Below are positions 48,930 to 61,110 of a stretch of DNA of 64,000 nt, one piece after another. The position numbers and the translations under genes were made by a program. The notes beneath the pieces are model-generated. The model saw only the letters and a list, made by a program, of their open reading frames with translations, was not told the origin of the DNA and searched no databases. Numbering within the stretch: the first letter of the stretch is position 1; each line of letters begins with the position of its first letter. The stretch is from Maratus speciosus (Eukaryota; Arthropoda; Arachnida; Araneae; Salticidae), in NCBI GenBank assembly GCA_963932465.1, contig OZ010788.1, forward strand, positions 673,528,484-673,592,483. Reading direction: 5' to 3'.

Positions 48930-49140
48930 CCCATTCGCTGTCATCCACGAGTATACTCGTGGCTTTAATTTATTAATGACTTTGTCACCACTATTTTAGA
49001 ATTAAAGAAATTGCCACATTTATTGGCAGAATTTTCGCTGTATTAGTAAAGCGAAATTTACTTTTCTGAATTTGTGGTAGCAAATGACTTTTAACAAAAA
49101 ATTTGAAAATTATTACTTTATAGTTTTGGCAGCGAATGGG
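48930..49140. mobile_element. piggyBac-like MITE inside the hAT element
   Basis: Ends CCCATTCGCTGTCA and, inverted, CCCATTCGCTGCCA, flanked by CTAA and TCAA, each one change from TTAA. A perfect 18-base palindrome CCACGAGTATACTCGTGG (48947-48964) follows the left end, recalling the palindrome of the element at 12562. Confidence 0.65.
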
Positions 49141-50523
49141 TCAAATCAAGTTTCATATTACATAACATTTGCCTACAATAAAGTTAGGATCAAGTGGTTA
49201 AGTTTAAAACGGCAATTTCCATGTTTAGTTTCTTGCCATTGAATTAAGAACTTGTGCTGTAATAGATATTGCATAATGATTTCACATAAGTGTCAATCGC
49301 ATGAGCCATTCATGCGATCCGCCGCGTTCCCCATGGGATTTTTTGAGATAACCCAGATAGCATGAACATTAGCAGCAAGTTTGATTTTTTCTGATATTAT
49401 CTTGCCGTGAAAAATTTGAATTGAGAAATTAGCAGCAAATCCCCCGCAAGGTATACCATCACCCACTTGCATGAGTAGTTTGTTGTGAAACTGATGCAAG
49501 ACTGTCGTTAATTCACGAAAGCAAAAAATCCCTCTGTTGAGAGAATAGACAATCAGCACATACACAGAAATTGCAGAAATTTTATTCGGTAGGCACCGCT
49601 TTTTCTAAGCGCTATACTTATTAAATACCAAAAAATGCTCGAAATGAATAGTACAAATATTATCTAAACTTGTTTGTGGTGATAAAACCGATGCATGCAC
49701 CTTCTGACGGCACTTTCGCATCAATAGACTTGATCAGGTCTATGAACCCCTTCGAATGGGTTAAACTTATAATGTGACATGGAAAGATTACTACTTTGCA
49801 GTAAGTCTGCAGTATTTTTGATTGCTTGTTTGCCGTTAGTTTACAATAAATTTGATACAGTATGAATTTAACTTGCACGACAAGTTAGCAGCAAGTTCAA
49901 AGTGTGGTGACTTTGGAGTTTGCGTTATCTTGCTGCAGTCTTGTTATGAACTTTCAGTCTTGTCATGCTGAGCTTATTGCAACTTTGCAGGCTTTCAAAG
50001 CAAAACTGTTGCAAATTTTCTGCAAACTAAAAATGATATGTGGGAAGGTTTTAACTTTAAGAAAAAGATCTTGCATTTTTAGCTACAGAAACTAGTAATG
50101 TAAGAAGCACACACATCGAATATAGCTCATGCTGGAAAAAGCAGTTTTATTACAATTGTCTTATTCAGCCATAACTCTTTTGGGTTTCCATGTTTCATGT
50201 CTCGCCACTTTTGATACCATATTCGATCTAATAGTTGCTTCTGATATCTGACCGTCTTTAAGAAAGTTAAATTTTTGCAATAAGTTTATTTGTGATGGAT
50301 TAGGCACTATTTTGGAAGTATTAGAATGTGTAAAAAATGGTTCATGGTGGTTTCTGTTTTTGTACTTCCCAGCCAGTTTGTTTTAGACACAAAAACAGTT
50401 TTTTAAAAACAGTTTTAGAACATTCTCCAAGTTAGCAGTAAGCTTCGGACTGGTCGGATTTATGCAGCTCTGGAAGGGACACTTAGGAGTTCCTTGGAAG
50501 GGGGTAGCGCCCTTCTAGACCAT

Positions 50524-51221
50524 TAGTAATCATAAAATTCCGAATCTTCCGATTGCACCCTTAAACAACTTGACAGTAGAGTCAAGAATCTCATCTCTGT
50601 ATATTTCAGCATTCACAGTTGCACTGGTAAAAATGTGTCGGTCACTGCGGCCATTCAAAATGATGTCCGTCCATACCACGATTCCACGACCTTTGTATCG
50701 ATGCCTTTCACGGATGTTTGCAGCCTTATTGCATGTGATTTTCCCCCTCCATATAGTAACACGTCTGTAGTAACTCAACAAAATCGGGATTCATCGGTAA
50801 AGAGAACTTGGCTCCAGTCCGTGGTACTGGATCTCTCCACCACTTTAACCGGGCGCATTTCGCTACCGGTGTTAGTGGAACACAAATCCTTGCATGCAGA
50901 CTGTTACTCACAGTAAACCAGGTTAATCAAGTTCTTGTTGCTGCAGCAAACTCCCTGCAATCTGAACTGACGTCAATTGCCTATTTCTTTTAGCAATCGT
51001 TGGCAAATTACAGTCCTGAGAGCCTATTGTGGTGCGTTTTATACCTTGACCTGGTTGTCTGTGGACATTATACCAGTGTCTTTAAACTGTTTACAGATTC
51101 TTGACATGACGCTTTTGGTTATTTATAAGTCTTTACAGACCCCTAAGGGTGTCTGTCTTCCTTCCATTCTCCCTATCGCACGCAATTTCTCAAAATCTGT
51201 CAAATGTCTTCTGGCCGACAT
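50524..51221 (-). pseudogene. Tc1-like transposase remnant
   Basis: From an ATG at 51221 the minus strand reads MSARRHLTDFEKLRAIGRME, then GRQTPLGVCKDL, the N-terminal DNA-binding start of Tc1 transposases. After frameshifts and stops come WWRDPVPRTGAKFSLPMNPD (around the first catalytic Asp region, normally FTDES, here changed) and GRGIVVWTDIILNGRSDRHI, then YRDEIL and VKLFKGAIG, the conserved WxGI-xGRTxL and QRYRDEIL blocks. The DDNARPH block and the C-terminus are absent or unrecognisable. It is dead and lies inside the 4.5-kb hAT element. Confidence 0.75.
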
Positions 51222-51788
51222 ATTCCACCTATTAGAAGCAAAGTTTTACCTAATTACACGTACAATCCTTAAAATTAGACTTCAAATTACCCACGTGCGC
51301 TCCTTTTCAAACGTGAACCGAAAGAGCGAGCTGAGGCTGAAAAATTTGCATATATTTCTGTAGCGAATGTTAATCCCATTGGACTACGTGATAACGTTGA
51401 CAATGAGTTACCTTTCATTGAAGTTCCATTAATAGAATTAATATAAAGCACCTTTTTACGGTTGTTCCTTTAATTTTTCTCGCCAGTGTATTTTGAAATT
51501 GGTAACAAATAACCAGTCCAAAAATAAAGTTACTTTTATTAATTGCAGGCAGCAGATTTAAAGTAATTGTTAATATTGTGCGTTATAATGTGAACAAAGT
51601 TAAGGGTCACGGAACCTTACCAATGTACCGTTATTGCGTTCGTATAAACTCGTTCTTTCCCATAAGTGTCGACAACAGAACCCCATCGAAGTCCAAGATA
51701 AAGAAGTTTTACGTTTAATCTAGTTACAGTAAATTTGTGTAAACGGAATAGCAGGTATACTTGTATAGTTATCCTTCCGTCTCACGAC

Positions 51789-51824
<36 letters not shown>

Positions 51825-52024
51825 AGATGAATCCGTGTTTTCTGAAAACCTGCCAAGAAGGATTCACAATTGGAACAAGTTTCATTTCAGATAGGTTTCA
51901 AACGTTAGCAAGCACAAATATATAGTGTTGTTTTCGTCGAACCTTGAATTGTTTTCATTTGAGATAGGTCATCTTCACAGATTTTCCTGTAATAGATTTA
52001 TGCTCTTCAGAGGTGGTGTTATAG

Positions 52025-52190
52025 CAGCGGTTTCCAACCTGCGGTAGCGTACCCCTGAGGCTACGTGGCGGGTAGCTGGGGTATGTGAAAATAATATCGG
52101 TAATGGCGGAAGTCACAAAAATGTTAGGAATATCAATGTAATTTGCATCGATTTATTATATGGCTGTGATAAGATTACTAATGGAAAAAA
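52025..52190 (+). repeat. hAT-type terminal repeat, inner copy
   Basis: CAGCGGTTTCCAACCTGCGG to about 52190 matches, inverted, 57640-57803. The CAGNGGTTCNCAACC style of end is typical of hAT (Charlie-like) elements. Confidence 0.6.
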
Positions 52191-53526
52191 GCATATTTAC
52201 GTTATCTCCTTGAGTGGAGCGGGGGAGGGGGCGTGTTTATGAGAAATGGGGGGTACTCCGAAATGAAAAACCTAAAAAAGGAGTACGTGAAAGAAAAAAG
52301 TTTGGGAAATGAGTACGTTTTAGAAGTTTTAAGGGATACTGTGAAAACGGAAAGTGTTTATAACGGAAACCCGTCTAAAACGGAAAAGTTAATAGTCCCG
52401 AAAAAAGACATACCTTTGAATTATACCTTCTAAGACGAACACCTCTCTAAAGCGGAATTTTTTATAGATCCTTTGTGATTCTGTCTTAGCACTTTTTAAT
52501 GTTGTATTTGTATCCATGATTCAATAAACCAGGTCTACTTTTTTTTGGGGGGGGGGCGGACTATCTGGACCCCCCCCCTTGGCTACGCCACTGTCTGAAC
52601 ATTTTGATATAATTGTTTCCTTGAAATTTCCATTAGAACAGAAGTTATGGCTTTTAGAATTATACCCGCTCAATAGCTGAAGCGGCGTTTCCGAAACTTT
52701 GAAGTCATTTTTCTCCAAATGACATTTTTTGGGCATAACGCGCACGATATCTAAAAAACTTCTGAATATTTTTTTACAAAATTTTCAAAACATATGTTTC
52801 ATGTTAGTCTGTATAAACTAAACCTAAAATTTCCTTTTTATTGTTAAAAATATATATATTTTTAGGGTATTATAGTGTTGAAATTTTCTAAATTGTCATT
52901 AGCTAAATACAACTTTGTATTAAAAATATAAAAATGCTTTAAATACAAATTTATTTAAGTTCAGGGTCATTATTACAATCTGAAGTATAAATGGACACCA
53001 AAATTTTCATTCCAGTTACAAAATTTATTTTGTACTCATGCGCGTAATCTGTTGCCGATGTTTTGCTCATCAAATATCTGACATTTTGTAGCCTCCTGTA
53101 AATGCTAATTCTGCATATTGAAATTTTTTAAATATTTGAAATGAAAGAAAATACTTATATTTCTTCATCCCAATAAAAGTGTATCTTAAAATCAAATATA
53201 TTTTAAGATATTAAATGTTGAAAATGGTCTTCTTTTTTCATTTTTTCCAATTTTAAGAGTCCTGAGACCCCTTAAATAACTATTTCCTAATCCTGGAATA
53301 ATAAACCGCTAATAAATGCAAAGCGAGCAACGTATAAAATGAACTGTTTCTGAAACCAGAGAAGTTTCGCTTCTAACGCGCAAGAGTGCCACGCATATAT
53401 ATTTTTTTTTCATGAAAATCCCTTTTCTTTAGCAGAAGACTATCAAGAATTTCTTTTCCCTATCCCAAGTAATTTTTTTAAATGTGTGTACTGTATGGTG
53501 TATGATGTATACATGTAATAATTTCT

Positions 53527-53751
53527 ACACGGAAAAAACTGTTTTCTTGAAACAACTAAATTTAGGTTAATATTGCTCTAACCAAATATTTCGGTTGGAA
53601 TGATCAAATTTTGGTTAGATTAACCAAATGATTTTGTTAATTCAACAAATCATTTGATTAGTTTAACCGAAATTTGGTCATTTTAACCAAAATATTTAGT
53701 TGGAGCCATATTAATTAAAATTTAGTTGTTTCAACAAAAGTTTTTTTGTGT
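53527..53751. mobile_element. 225-bp palindromic MITE
   Basis: Full-length palindrome: ACACGGAAAAAACTGTTTTC inverted at AAAGTTTTTTTGTGT, with paired TTGAAACAACTAAATTT, ATCAAATTTTGGTTAGATTAA and inverse copies. Centre near 53640. Confidence 0.85.
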
Positions 53752-54808
53752 ATGTGTACTTCTATTAACTTTATACCAATTTTGTAGAAAATAAAATTAA
53801 AAAGTTCAAAGAAATAACTTCTAAACACGCCATTTCTAATATGCTAAAATGTGCACTACTACAATTGCCAGTCCTAAGGGCGCTTTTCCACTTACCGACA
53901 CGAAAACGACTAAACCGGACGATAAATTAGTACGATATCGTGTCGTCTAGTAAACTGCTTTTCCATTTAACCGATATCGTTTCCCGACAACCTGAATTTT
54001 CATCGTCATTTCATTCCAAGATAGTGGTACGATCGCACGCATTTTGCTATGGCTCCTCAGTATAATAGTGGGCGTGGCACACATACTTGTTTTGGCAATT
54101 TCTTCCCGAAGAGGGCTTACCTTGTCAATTATTTCAAATTTAAAAAGAACTTTTATTCTTATGCAATTATGATTATGTCTCTGCTATTAGAAATTACATT
54201 ATTTTTTAATATTTTATTTGAACTTAAAGCAAAACGTGAATGATTTAAAAGCTTGTTTTATAAACATTACACTGTACAATATTATAGTGAAGTTGCACTC
54301 TAAAAATAATAGTATAATAATTAACTGTACACATACCTGCCAGGTTCCCATATTTTGAGTATTCCCCAACTATTCACTTTATCTAATAAAAATTCTAATA
54401 AAAAGAATATTGCCCAGTTAAACTCATGGCATTGAGCTCACAGGCTATTCACACTAATTGTATATTATACTCTTATTTAAAAAAATAATGCCCCTCGAAA
54501 AATAAATGAAGAGATTAGCCACCGTTTCCCCCCTTTATACTTAACCAATGAACCTCCAAATCTAATCAGGGAAGCTCTTTAACATAATAAACTGGCATAC
54601 CAAATTTAAAGCAAATCAGATAATTCTGCATGAAAAAAACATTTCGCTAAATTAGGCGGGGTATTAGCTCCCCCATTTCTCCCTATGCTGAACCAATGAA
54701 CCTTCAAATCTAATCAGAAAAGCTCCTTATCAGAATGAACCCAGAAAAAAATTAAACTAAATTAGATAATTCTGCATGAAAACCCGTTTATCCAAATTAA
54801 GGGGATGG

Positions 54809-56426
54809 CAGGGATGAAAGTGCACTAAAGTTATTTTGTAGCAGTAAAATCTATTTTTGTAGCAGCAAAAATCAGATTTTGTAGCAGTAAAACCTATTTT
54901 TGTAGAAGCAAAAATTAATTTTATAGCAATAAAAGCTGTTTTTGTAGCAGATTGAAATTCTAATGCTAATAAATAAGAAATTTGCGTATTTTTCGCGACC
55001 TTTTGACTAAATTTGCGTATTTTTCGCGACCTTTTGACTAAATTCGCGTATTTTTTGCGCTCTTTTGACGAGATTTGCGTATTTTTCTCGATTTTTTGAC
55101 ACAGTTCGCGTATTTTTCGCGATCTTTTGTTGAAATTAGCGGGTTTTTTTTCAATCTTTTAACGAAATTCGCGTTTTTTTCACAATCTTTTGACACCGTT
55201 TTGTTCATTTTTTGAAGAAATTGGTGATCTTTTGACAAAATTCACTTTTTTTTCGCTATCCTTTGACAAAACTCGCATGTTTTTCGCGATCTTTTGGCGA
55301 AATTCACGCGTATTTCTCTCGATCTTTTGGTGAAATTTTCGTATTTCTCGCAATCTTTTGAGTTAATTTGCGTATTTCTCGCGATCTTTTGACAAAATTC
55401 ACGATCCTTTGTTGAAATGGCGTTACAAGAAACGAAATTAGCGTGTTTTTCGAAATCTTTTGATGAAATTTGCAGTTTTTTGCGACTTTTTCATGAAATT
55501 TGAGGTTTTCGGATCTGTTGATTAAATTTGCGGTTTTTTCGTGATCTTTTAAAGAAATTCGCGTTTTTTCATAATCTTTTGACCCCGTTTTGTTCGTTTT
55601 TTGAAGAAATTAGCAACCTTTTGACAAAATTCACGTTTTTTCCGCAATCCTTTGACAAAATTCGCGTGTTTTTCGCGATCTTCTGACGAAATTCGCGTGT
55701 TTTTCGCGATCTTCTGACGAAATTCGCGTGTTCTTCGCGATCTTTTGACGAAATTAGCGTGTTCTTCGCGATATTTTGACGAAATTCGCGTGTTCTTCGC
55801 GATCTTTTGACGAAATCTGTGGGGTTTTTCGACCTTTTGACGAAATTTGCGTTTTTTCTCGTCATCTTTTAACAAAATTATCGTTTTTTCACGCCCTCTT
55901 TTATCAAAATTATCGTTTTTTCACCATCTTTTGCCAGTGTTTTGTTCGTTTTTTGACGAAATTAGCGATCCTTTGACGAAAGTCGCGTGTTTTTGGCGAT
56001 CTATTGACGAAATGCTCGTGTTTTTCGTGATCTTTTGGCAAAATTCGCGAGTTTTTCGCGATCTTTCGACAAAATTTGCCTGTTTTTCGCGATCTTTCAA
56101 CAAAATTTGCGTGTTTTTCGCGATCTTATGACCGCGTTTTGTTCGTTTTTTGACGCGATTAGCGATCCTTCGAAATTACCTTTTATCTTTTGAATTAATT
56201 GTATTCGCGTTTTTTTTTCGCGACCATACATCGCGTATTTTTATAAATATTTTGTCCGCTGTTTTTTTGCTTTTTAGACGAAATTAGCGGCTTAGAATTT
56301 TTTCTTTTGTTGTTTCTTGTATCGACGAAATCGAGCTAAATTTCATTTTGGCACCAAATACGTTTTGGCGCAAAATGGAAAGAAATAGCTGTTTTGTAGC
56401 AGCTTGGCGCAGGTTTTGCATCCCTG
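54809..56426. mobile_element. TIR element carrying a minisatellite, inserted in the satellite
   Basis: Starts CAGGGATGAAA and ends TTTTGCATCCCTG, with GTAGCAG words just inside both ends. It interrupts the satellite within the G-run spacer, which makes the target duplication unreadable. hAT-like ends, no transposase. Confidence 0.6.
54960..56290 (+). repeat. 31-bp minisatellite
   Basis: About 40 units of GACGAAATTCGCG, then TGTTTTTCGCGATCTTTT, period near 31. Because 31 is one more than a multiple of three, each reading frame passes through all three unit frames. Stop-free units therefore give overlapping long open frames on the minus strand (55549-55875, 55569-55865, 55921-56103). They are not genes. 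Confidence 0.85.
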
Positions 56427-57639
56427 GGAGGGGACACTTGCCTCCCTTTCATACTTAACCAATGAACATCCAAATCAAATGAAGAAAGCCATATCGGAAT
56501 AAACTGGTATATCAAATTTGAAGCAAATCGAATAATTCTGCATGAAAAACCCATTTATCTAAATTAAAGGGGGGACTAGCCACCATCCCCCCTTTACACT
56601 TAACCTCCAAATCTAATCAAGGGAGCTCCTTAACATAATAAAATGGTATACGAAATTTGGAGCAAATCGAATAACTCTACATGAAAAACCCATTTATCTA
56701 AATTAAAGGGGGGGGGCAGTCCCCCTTTGTACTTAACTAATGAACCTCCAAATCTGATCAGGGAAGCTCCTTAACATAATAAACTGGTATACGAAATTTG
56801 GAGTAAATCGAATAATTCTGCATGAAAAACCCATTTATCTAAACTAGGGGGGGGGGGGGTAGCTCCCCTTTCGTCCTTTTATACTTAACTAATGAACCTC
56901 CAAATCTAATCAAGGCAGCTTCTTAACATAATAAACCGGTATACCAAATTTGGAGCAAATCGAATAATTCTACATGAAAAACCCATTTACATAATTAAGT
57001 TGGGGGGGGGGGGGGGTAGCCCCTCTTTTCTCCCTTTATTTGTAACTAATGAACCTCCAAATTTACTCAAGGCAGCTCCTTAACATAAACTGGTATACCA
57101 AATTTGGAGGAAATCGAATAATTCTACATAAAAAACCCATTTATATAAATTAAGGGGGAAGGGGGGGATGAGCTCCCCTTTCGTCCTTTTATACTTAACT
57201 AATGAACCTCCAAATCTAATCAAGGCAGCTTCTTAACATAATAAACCGGTATACCAAATTTGGAGCAAATCGAATAATTCTACATGAAAAACCCATTTAC
57301 ATAATTAAGTTGGGGGGGGGGGGGGGGGTAGCCCCTCTTTTCTCCCTTTATTTGTAACTAATGAACCTCCAAATTTACTCAAGGCAGCTCCTTAACATAA
57401 ACTGGTATACCAAATTTGGAGGAAATCGAATAATTCTACATAAAAAACCCATTTATATAAATTAAGGGGGAAGGGGGGGGGCTGGGCCCTTTTTCTCCCT
57501 TTATACATAAGTAATGGACTTCTAAATCCAGTCAAGGAAGCTCCTTAACATAAAAAACCGGTATACCGAATCAGATAGTTCTGCATGAAAAACCCATTTA
57601 ACTGAATTAAGGGGAGGGGGGGCATTAGTAATCTTTTCA

Positions 57640-57803
57640 TGACAACCATATAATAAATCGATGACCATGAACCACATAATTACATTGTCATTTCTAACCA
57701 TTTTTGTGATTTCTGCCATTACCAGTATTATTTTCCTGTACCCCCAGCAGGTCAGCCACGTTCCCTCAGGGATACGCGTACCCCAGGTTGGGAACCGCTG
57801 CTC
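57640..57803 (-). repeat. hAT-type terminal repeat, outer copy
   Basis: Minus-strand CAGCGGTTCCCAACCTGGGG, matching 52025-52190 over about 160 bases (AATAATANNGGTAATGGC; ATCGATTTATTATATGG). Confidence 0.6.
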
Positions 57804-57835
57804 TAAAATATCATTTTTATGCAATTTATATATAT

Positions 57836-57840
<5 letters not shown>

Positions 57841-57867
<27 letters not shown>
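57841..57867 (+). repeat. A27 homopolymer
   Basis: Run of A followed by an impure GAAA tract. Confidence 0.8.
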
Positions 57868-57868
<1 letters not shown>

Positions 57869-58258
57869 AAAGAAAAAGAAACAGAAATAATAGATGACTA
57901 TCTAAAAGTCTATAAACTGTTATGCATAATTAAAAAAAAATATCTGTTGAGTGTTTTAAATTTTTTTATTATTATTCATATTTCTGATGCTTTCTTCATT
58001 TAAACTATAACAGTTTGGAAATGACAAAACTATAAAATTAAATTATTTATCCCTTATTAGTTGTTAGCATTTTAAAATATTTATTTGTTAGTGTGTTAGT
58101 AATTTTATATTTTAATTGAAAAAAAAATTAAATTTCTTGTGTTAAATTAAATCTTAAATTTAAATGTGTTTTATTTCTTATGTATGTTGCGTAATTTATT
58201 TAAATAATGGCTTTAAAGTTTCATGTGAGTGTGAAACAAGGCCATTTTTTTGGGGGGG
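57868..58258. other. AT-rich stretch without recognisable features
   Basis: Nothing beyond AT-rich sequence. Confidence 0.6.
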
Positions 58259-58362
58259 GGTACTTTTCGGTTAGCCGGGCGCCAGTGTTATACATATAGC
58301 GTATATATACAATATGTGTATATGTATATATAACACTGGCGCCCGGCTAACCAAAAAGTACC
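58259..58362. mobile_element. Palindromic MITE, copy 1 (104 bp)
   Basis: GGTACTTTTCGGTTAGCCGG with GCGCCAGTGTTATA, inverted exactly apart from one base at the right end, around a TA-rich centre. Confidence 0.85.
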
Positions 58363-58649
58363 TTTTTTTATATAAAAGAGGCTTAATTTCCATGGGGGGA
58401 AAAAAACAGGTAAATAAATATTTTATGAAACTCATTATTAAACTATTATTAAAAAGTATAAGTCACTTCTTTTCAAACCAATGCTATTGCTAAAATTTGG
58501 TAAACGAATTGTTTAATTAACCAAGTTTAATAAGTGCTTGTAAACTCTAAAATCATCAAACTATATTAGGATTTTTATAATAGTTTTAGATGTCCTGAAT
58601 AACCTTTTATAACATAAACATGGATTTTCAAAATTATTAATGAAATAAT

Positions 58650-59250
58650 AGGATGCATGAAACATGTTAAAGCTGCAGTCATTAATTAATGCAGTATATA
58701 TGAGTGCTATGCACACGTGAAATCAGTGGATGCAGCAAACTTGTGCAATGATCTCTAAAATGCACAAAATTTGTTCAAGCCACAGTCACATGTATGAGCA
58801 CTGCATGCACATGAAAACAAACAGCAACAAAAATTCATGGATGCGTAGATTCCCAAAAGTTGGAAGAAATCGGTGGCTCCTAAACCCAAAAAATCCTGTG
58901 ATAACATTAATGCAACACAATGCATTAAAATAATAGCGTTTATATCAGAAAAAAGAAAGAAACCTAAAACTCCCAATCTCTAAAATGAAACTCATTAAAA
59001 CCGTCGTGATCAATGCATGTATGAGCACTGTGTGCACATGAAAACAAAGTAAAAACAAAACATCATAGCTTGCAGCAAACTCGCTGCGCAGCAATTCTGA
59101 AAATGCACAAAATTCGTTAAAGTTGCAGTCACTAATGCATGTTATATAAACACTGTACATACATGAAAGCAAAAACACTGAATGCAACAAACTCACTTTG
59201 CAATCTCTGAAATCTTTCAAGCCACGGTCACTAATACTAATACATGTATC
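58650..59250 (+). repeat. Tandem units with TGCATG/TGTATGAGCACTG words
   Basis: About four units of 120-150 bases sharing AAGCTGCAGTCANTAAT, ATGAGCACTG-TGCACATGAAA and GCAGCAAACT-GCAAT-TCTNAAAATGCACAAAAT. The open frames here derive from it. Confidence 0.7.
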
Positions 59251-59931
59251 CCCCCCCCCTTTCCAAAAAAAAATCATTCAATAAACTTATGTAAATTGTA
59301 AATATATAAAAACATTTAACAGAAACAACTTTATCAAACTGTCATAGGTATCGCCCTTGCCAATAAATGAAAAAAAAAAAAAATACTTTCACAAAAAACT
59401 GCACTCAAGGATTTTTTCCACATAACCGTTTCAAGAAACCAACTGAAATGATCCAAGAAAAAAAAAAAAAAAAAATCCTCAAACACACCATGATAGACGT
59501 TATCAAAAATATTGAACAAAGTAATATTGCAAGTGGAAGCAATTTATTGTTGCCAAGTGTTTCGCTTGTTCTAGGATTCAACTCAAAACAACCTTATACA
59601 TTCCTTTTTATAGGAACCAAGTGTGAGGATATATACAACACCCCTGATAAGGGCCTTGGCATGATATCAAATGTACAGTGAGATTGAATTTAGCGATAAA
59701 AACAAAATTTTCAACCGCACTGACTAGCAAATTTTAATTTACATTTTGAAACCTCAAATTACTAGTATGTTCCTTATTCTTTATGAAATAATCAATGTAT
59801 CAAACACACAAACAATTTCTGCAATATGGGATACTATTTAAAACATATTTGTGAAGGAATTTATTTGTAACATAAGTCATATAATACAAATGTGTCACTT
59901 AGAGGGATAAATGCACATCATATAAAAATAG
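59251..59931. other. AT-rich stretch; unrecognised open frame
   Basis: A plus-strand frame at 59367-59681 is lysine-rich at first because of A runs. Its later part has no recognised family. Confidence 0.4.
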
Positions 59932-60091
59932 GGTACTTTTCGGTTAGCCGGGCGCTAGAGTTATATATACATACTTATATACATACATATATGTAAATAT
60001 ACATATTATACATATAAGCATATTGTATATATACACACATATACATATACGTATATATATAACACTGGCGCCCGACTAACCGAAAAGTACC
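59932..60091. mobile_element. Palindromic MITE, copy 2 (160 bp)
   Basis: Same ends as 58259-58362 (GGTACTTTTCGGTTAGCCGG) with a longer TA-rich centre. Confidence 0.85.
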
Positions 60092-61110
60092 AAAAATAGA
60101 ATTATTTTCTTTAGTTGATATTTTATTTTCACAAAAATTTATGTTTAACAACAACAAAATTTCTGAAGAATGGGTTATGCCAAAGCCCCCATAAAAAAGT
60201 ATACCAAGAAAACCGAGAATGCAAAAATGCACAAAAATATTTTTGCTATAGGTATAGTGTAGCATCTGTTGTGTATTTCTATAAAAATCAGACAAAAGTT
60301 ATCAACTGCCAGCTAAGTTTATTTATATTATATAAATTGAGGAGAAAAAAAATGGATTTTATAAAAGGACAAACTTATTTCATTACTTTCTTTTAAATTA
60401 TCAAAATACTGGTGTGATTGCTTAATAAATACTAGGTTGTTTACGATTCCCAATAACTGCACTTGTTTATATTGTTTAAATCCTGGACTTAAAGCTTAAC
60501 TAAAATAGGCGTAGTTTCAAAATGAAAATAATAGTGACAAAAATGCATGGGGAAAAGTAATATATGCATTTTTGAAAAACATCTTTTAAGCAATTTTAAC
60601 CCAAAAATTAACACACTGAGTTATTAACTATATAGAAATATCAATAAATGAAATATAAAAGCACAATTTTTACAGTACAATGTTTACAAGCACTTGTTAA
60701 ACTATATTGGTTTATTAAATAATAATTTGTTTACGAAATTTTAGCAATAGCGTTGGTTTGAAAACAAGGTGAACATAGCTAACTAACGTACAACACTTAA
60801 TACTTTTTAATAATACTTTAATAATGAGTTTCAAAAAATATTTATTTACCTTTCTTTTTCCCCCACAGACTTTCAGCTCTATGTTCATCGTCTGAAAATT
60901 GGAATATTTCTTTCCAACATCTTTCATGAATCATTTTGTTTGGATAACTGTATATTTTATCCTGAAAACAGGGCCTTGCTTCTACAAATGAACACATTTT
61001 TAAGCCATGATTTAAACATACACAACACACACACGAGAAAAACAAAAAAGCACGTTAATTAGTAAACAAAACATTGCAAGAAATATGTCGTAGCTTTGTA
61101 TCGGACGATT
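60092..61110. other. AT-rich stretch without recognisable features
   Basis: Short open frames only, none recognised. Confidence 0.55.

Larger units (their letters stand above)
48102..52593. mobile_element. 4.5-kb non-autonomous hAT element
   Basis: Ends CAGTGGCGTAGCC and its exact inverse GGCTACGCCACTG, both followed inward by G runs then GTCC. Flanks TCGGAACA (48094-48101) and TCTGAACA (52594-52601) match at 7 of 8. No hAT transposase frame is visible. Inside are pogo-like CCTGTCTAAAACGGAA words (48170-48600, 52340-52450), a piggyBac-like MITE, a Tc1 remnant and a T28 run (51794-51821). Confidence 0.75.
48022..53271. mobile_element. TTAA-flanked TIR element split by a hAT element
   Basis: TTAA at 48018-48021 and 53272-53275. 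Ends GGGGTCCCAGGACTCTTAAA and, inverted, GGGGTCTCAGGACTCTTAAA. Without the 4.5-kb hAT insertion it would be about 750 bases, a typical MITE. The TTAA target suggests a piggyBac- or Kolobok-type element; the end sequence alone cannot decide. Confidence 0.75.
54490..57625 (+). repeat. ~150-170-bp satellite array, interrupted
   Basis: Units carry TTTATACTTAACNAATGAAC, CTCCAAATCTAATCANGG, AGCTCCTTAACATAATAAAC, TGGTATACCAAATTTGGAGC, AAATCGAATAATTCTGCATG and a G-run/C-run spacer. Two units precede 54809 and about seven follow 56427. The block 56850-57170 is repeated almost exactly at 57171-57475, so part of the array grew in steps of two units. Confidence 0.85.

Noticed and set aside
50977..51363. 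128-residue plus-strand frame
   Set aside because: Lies antisense to the Tc1 transposase remnant, which explains its openness.
55549..55875. 108-residue lysine/arginine-rich minus-strand protein
   Set aside because: Pure translation of the 31-bp minisatellite.
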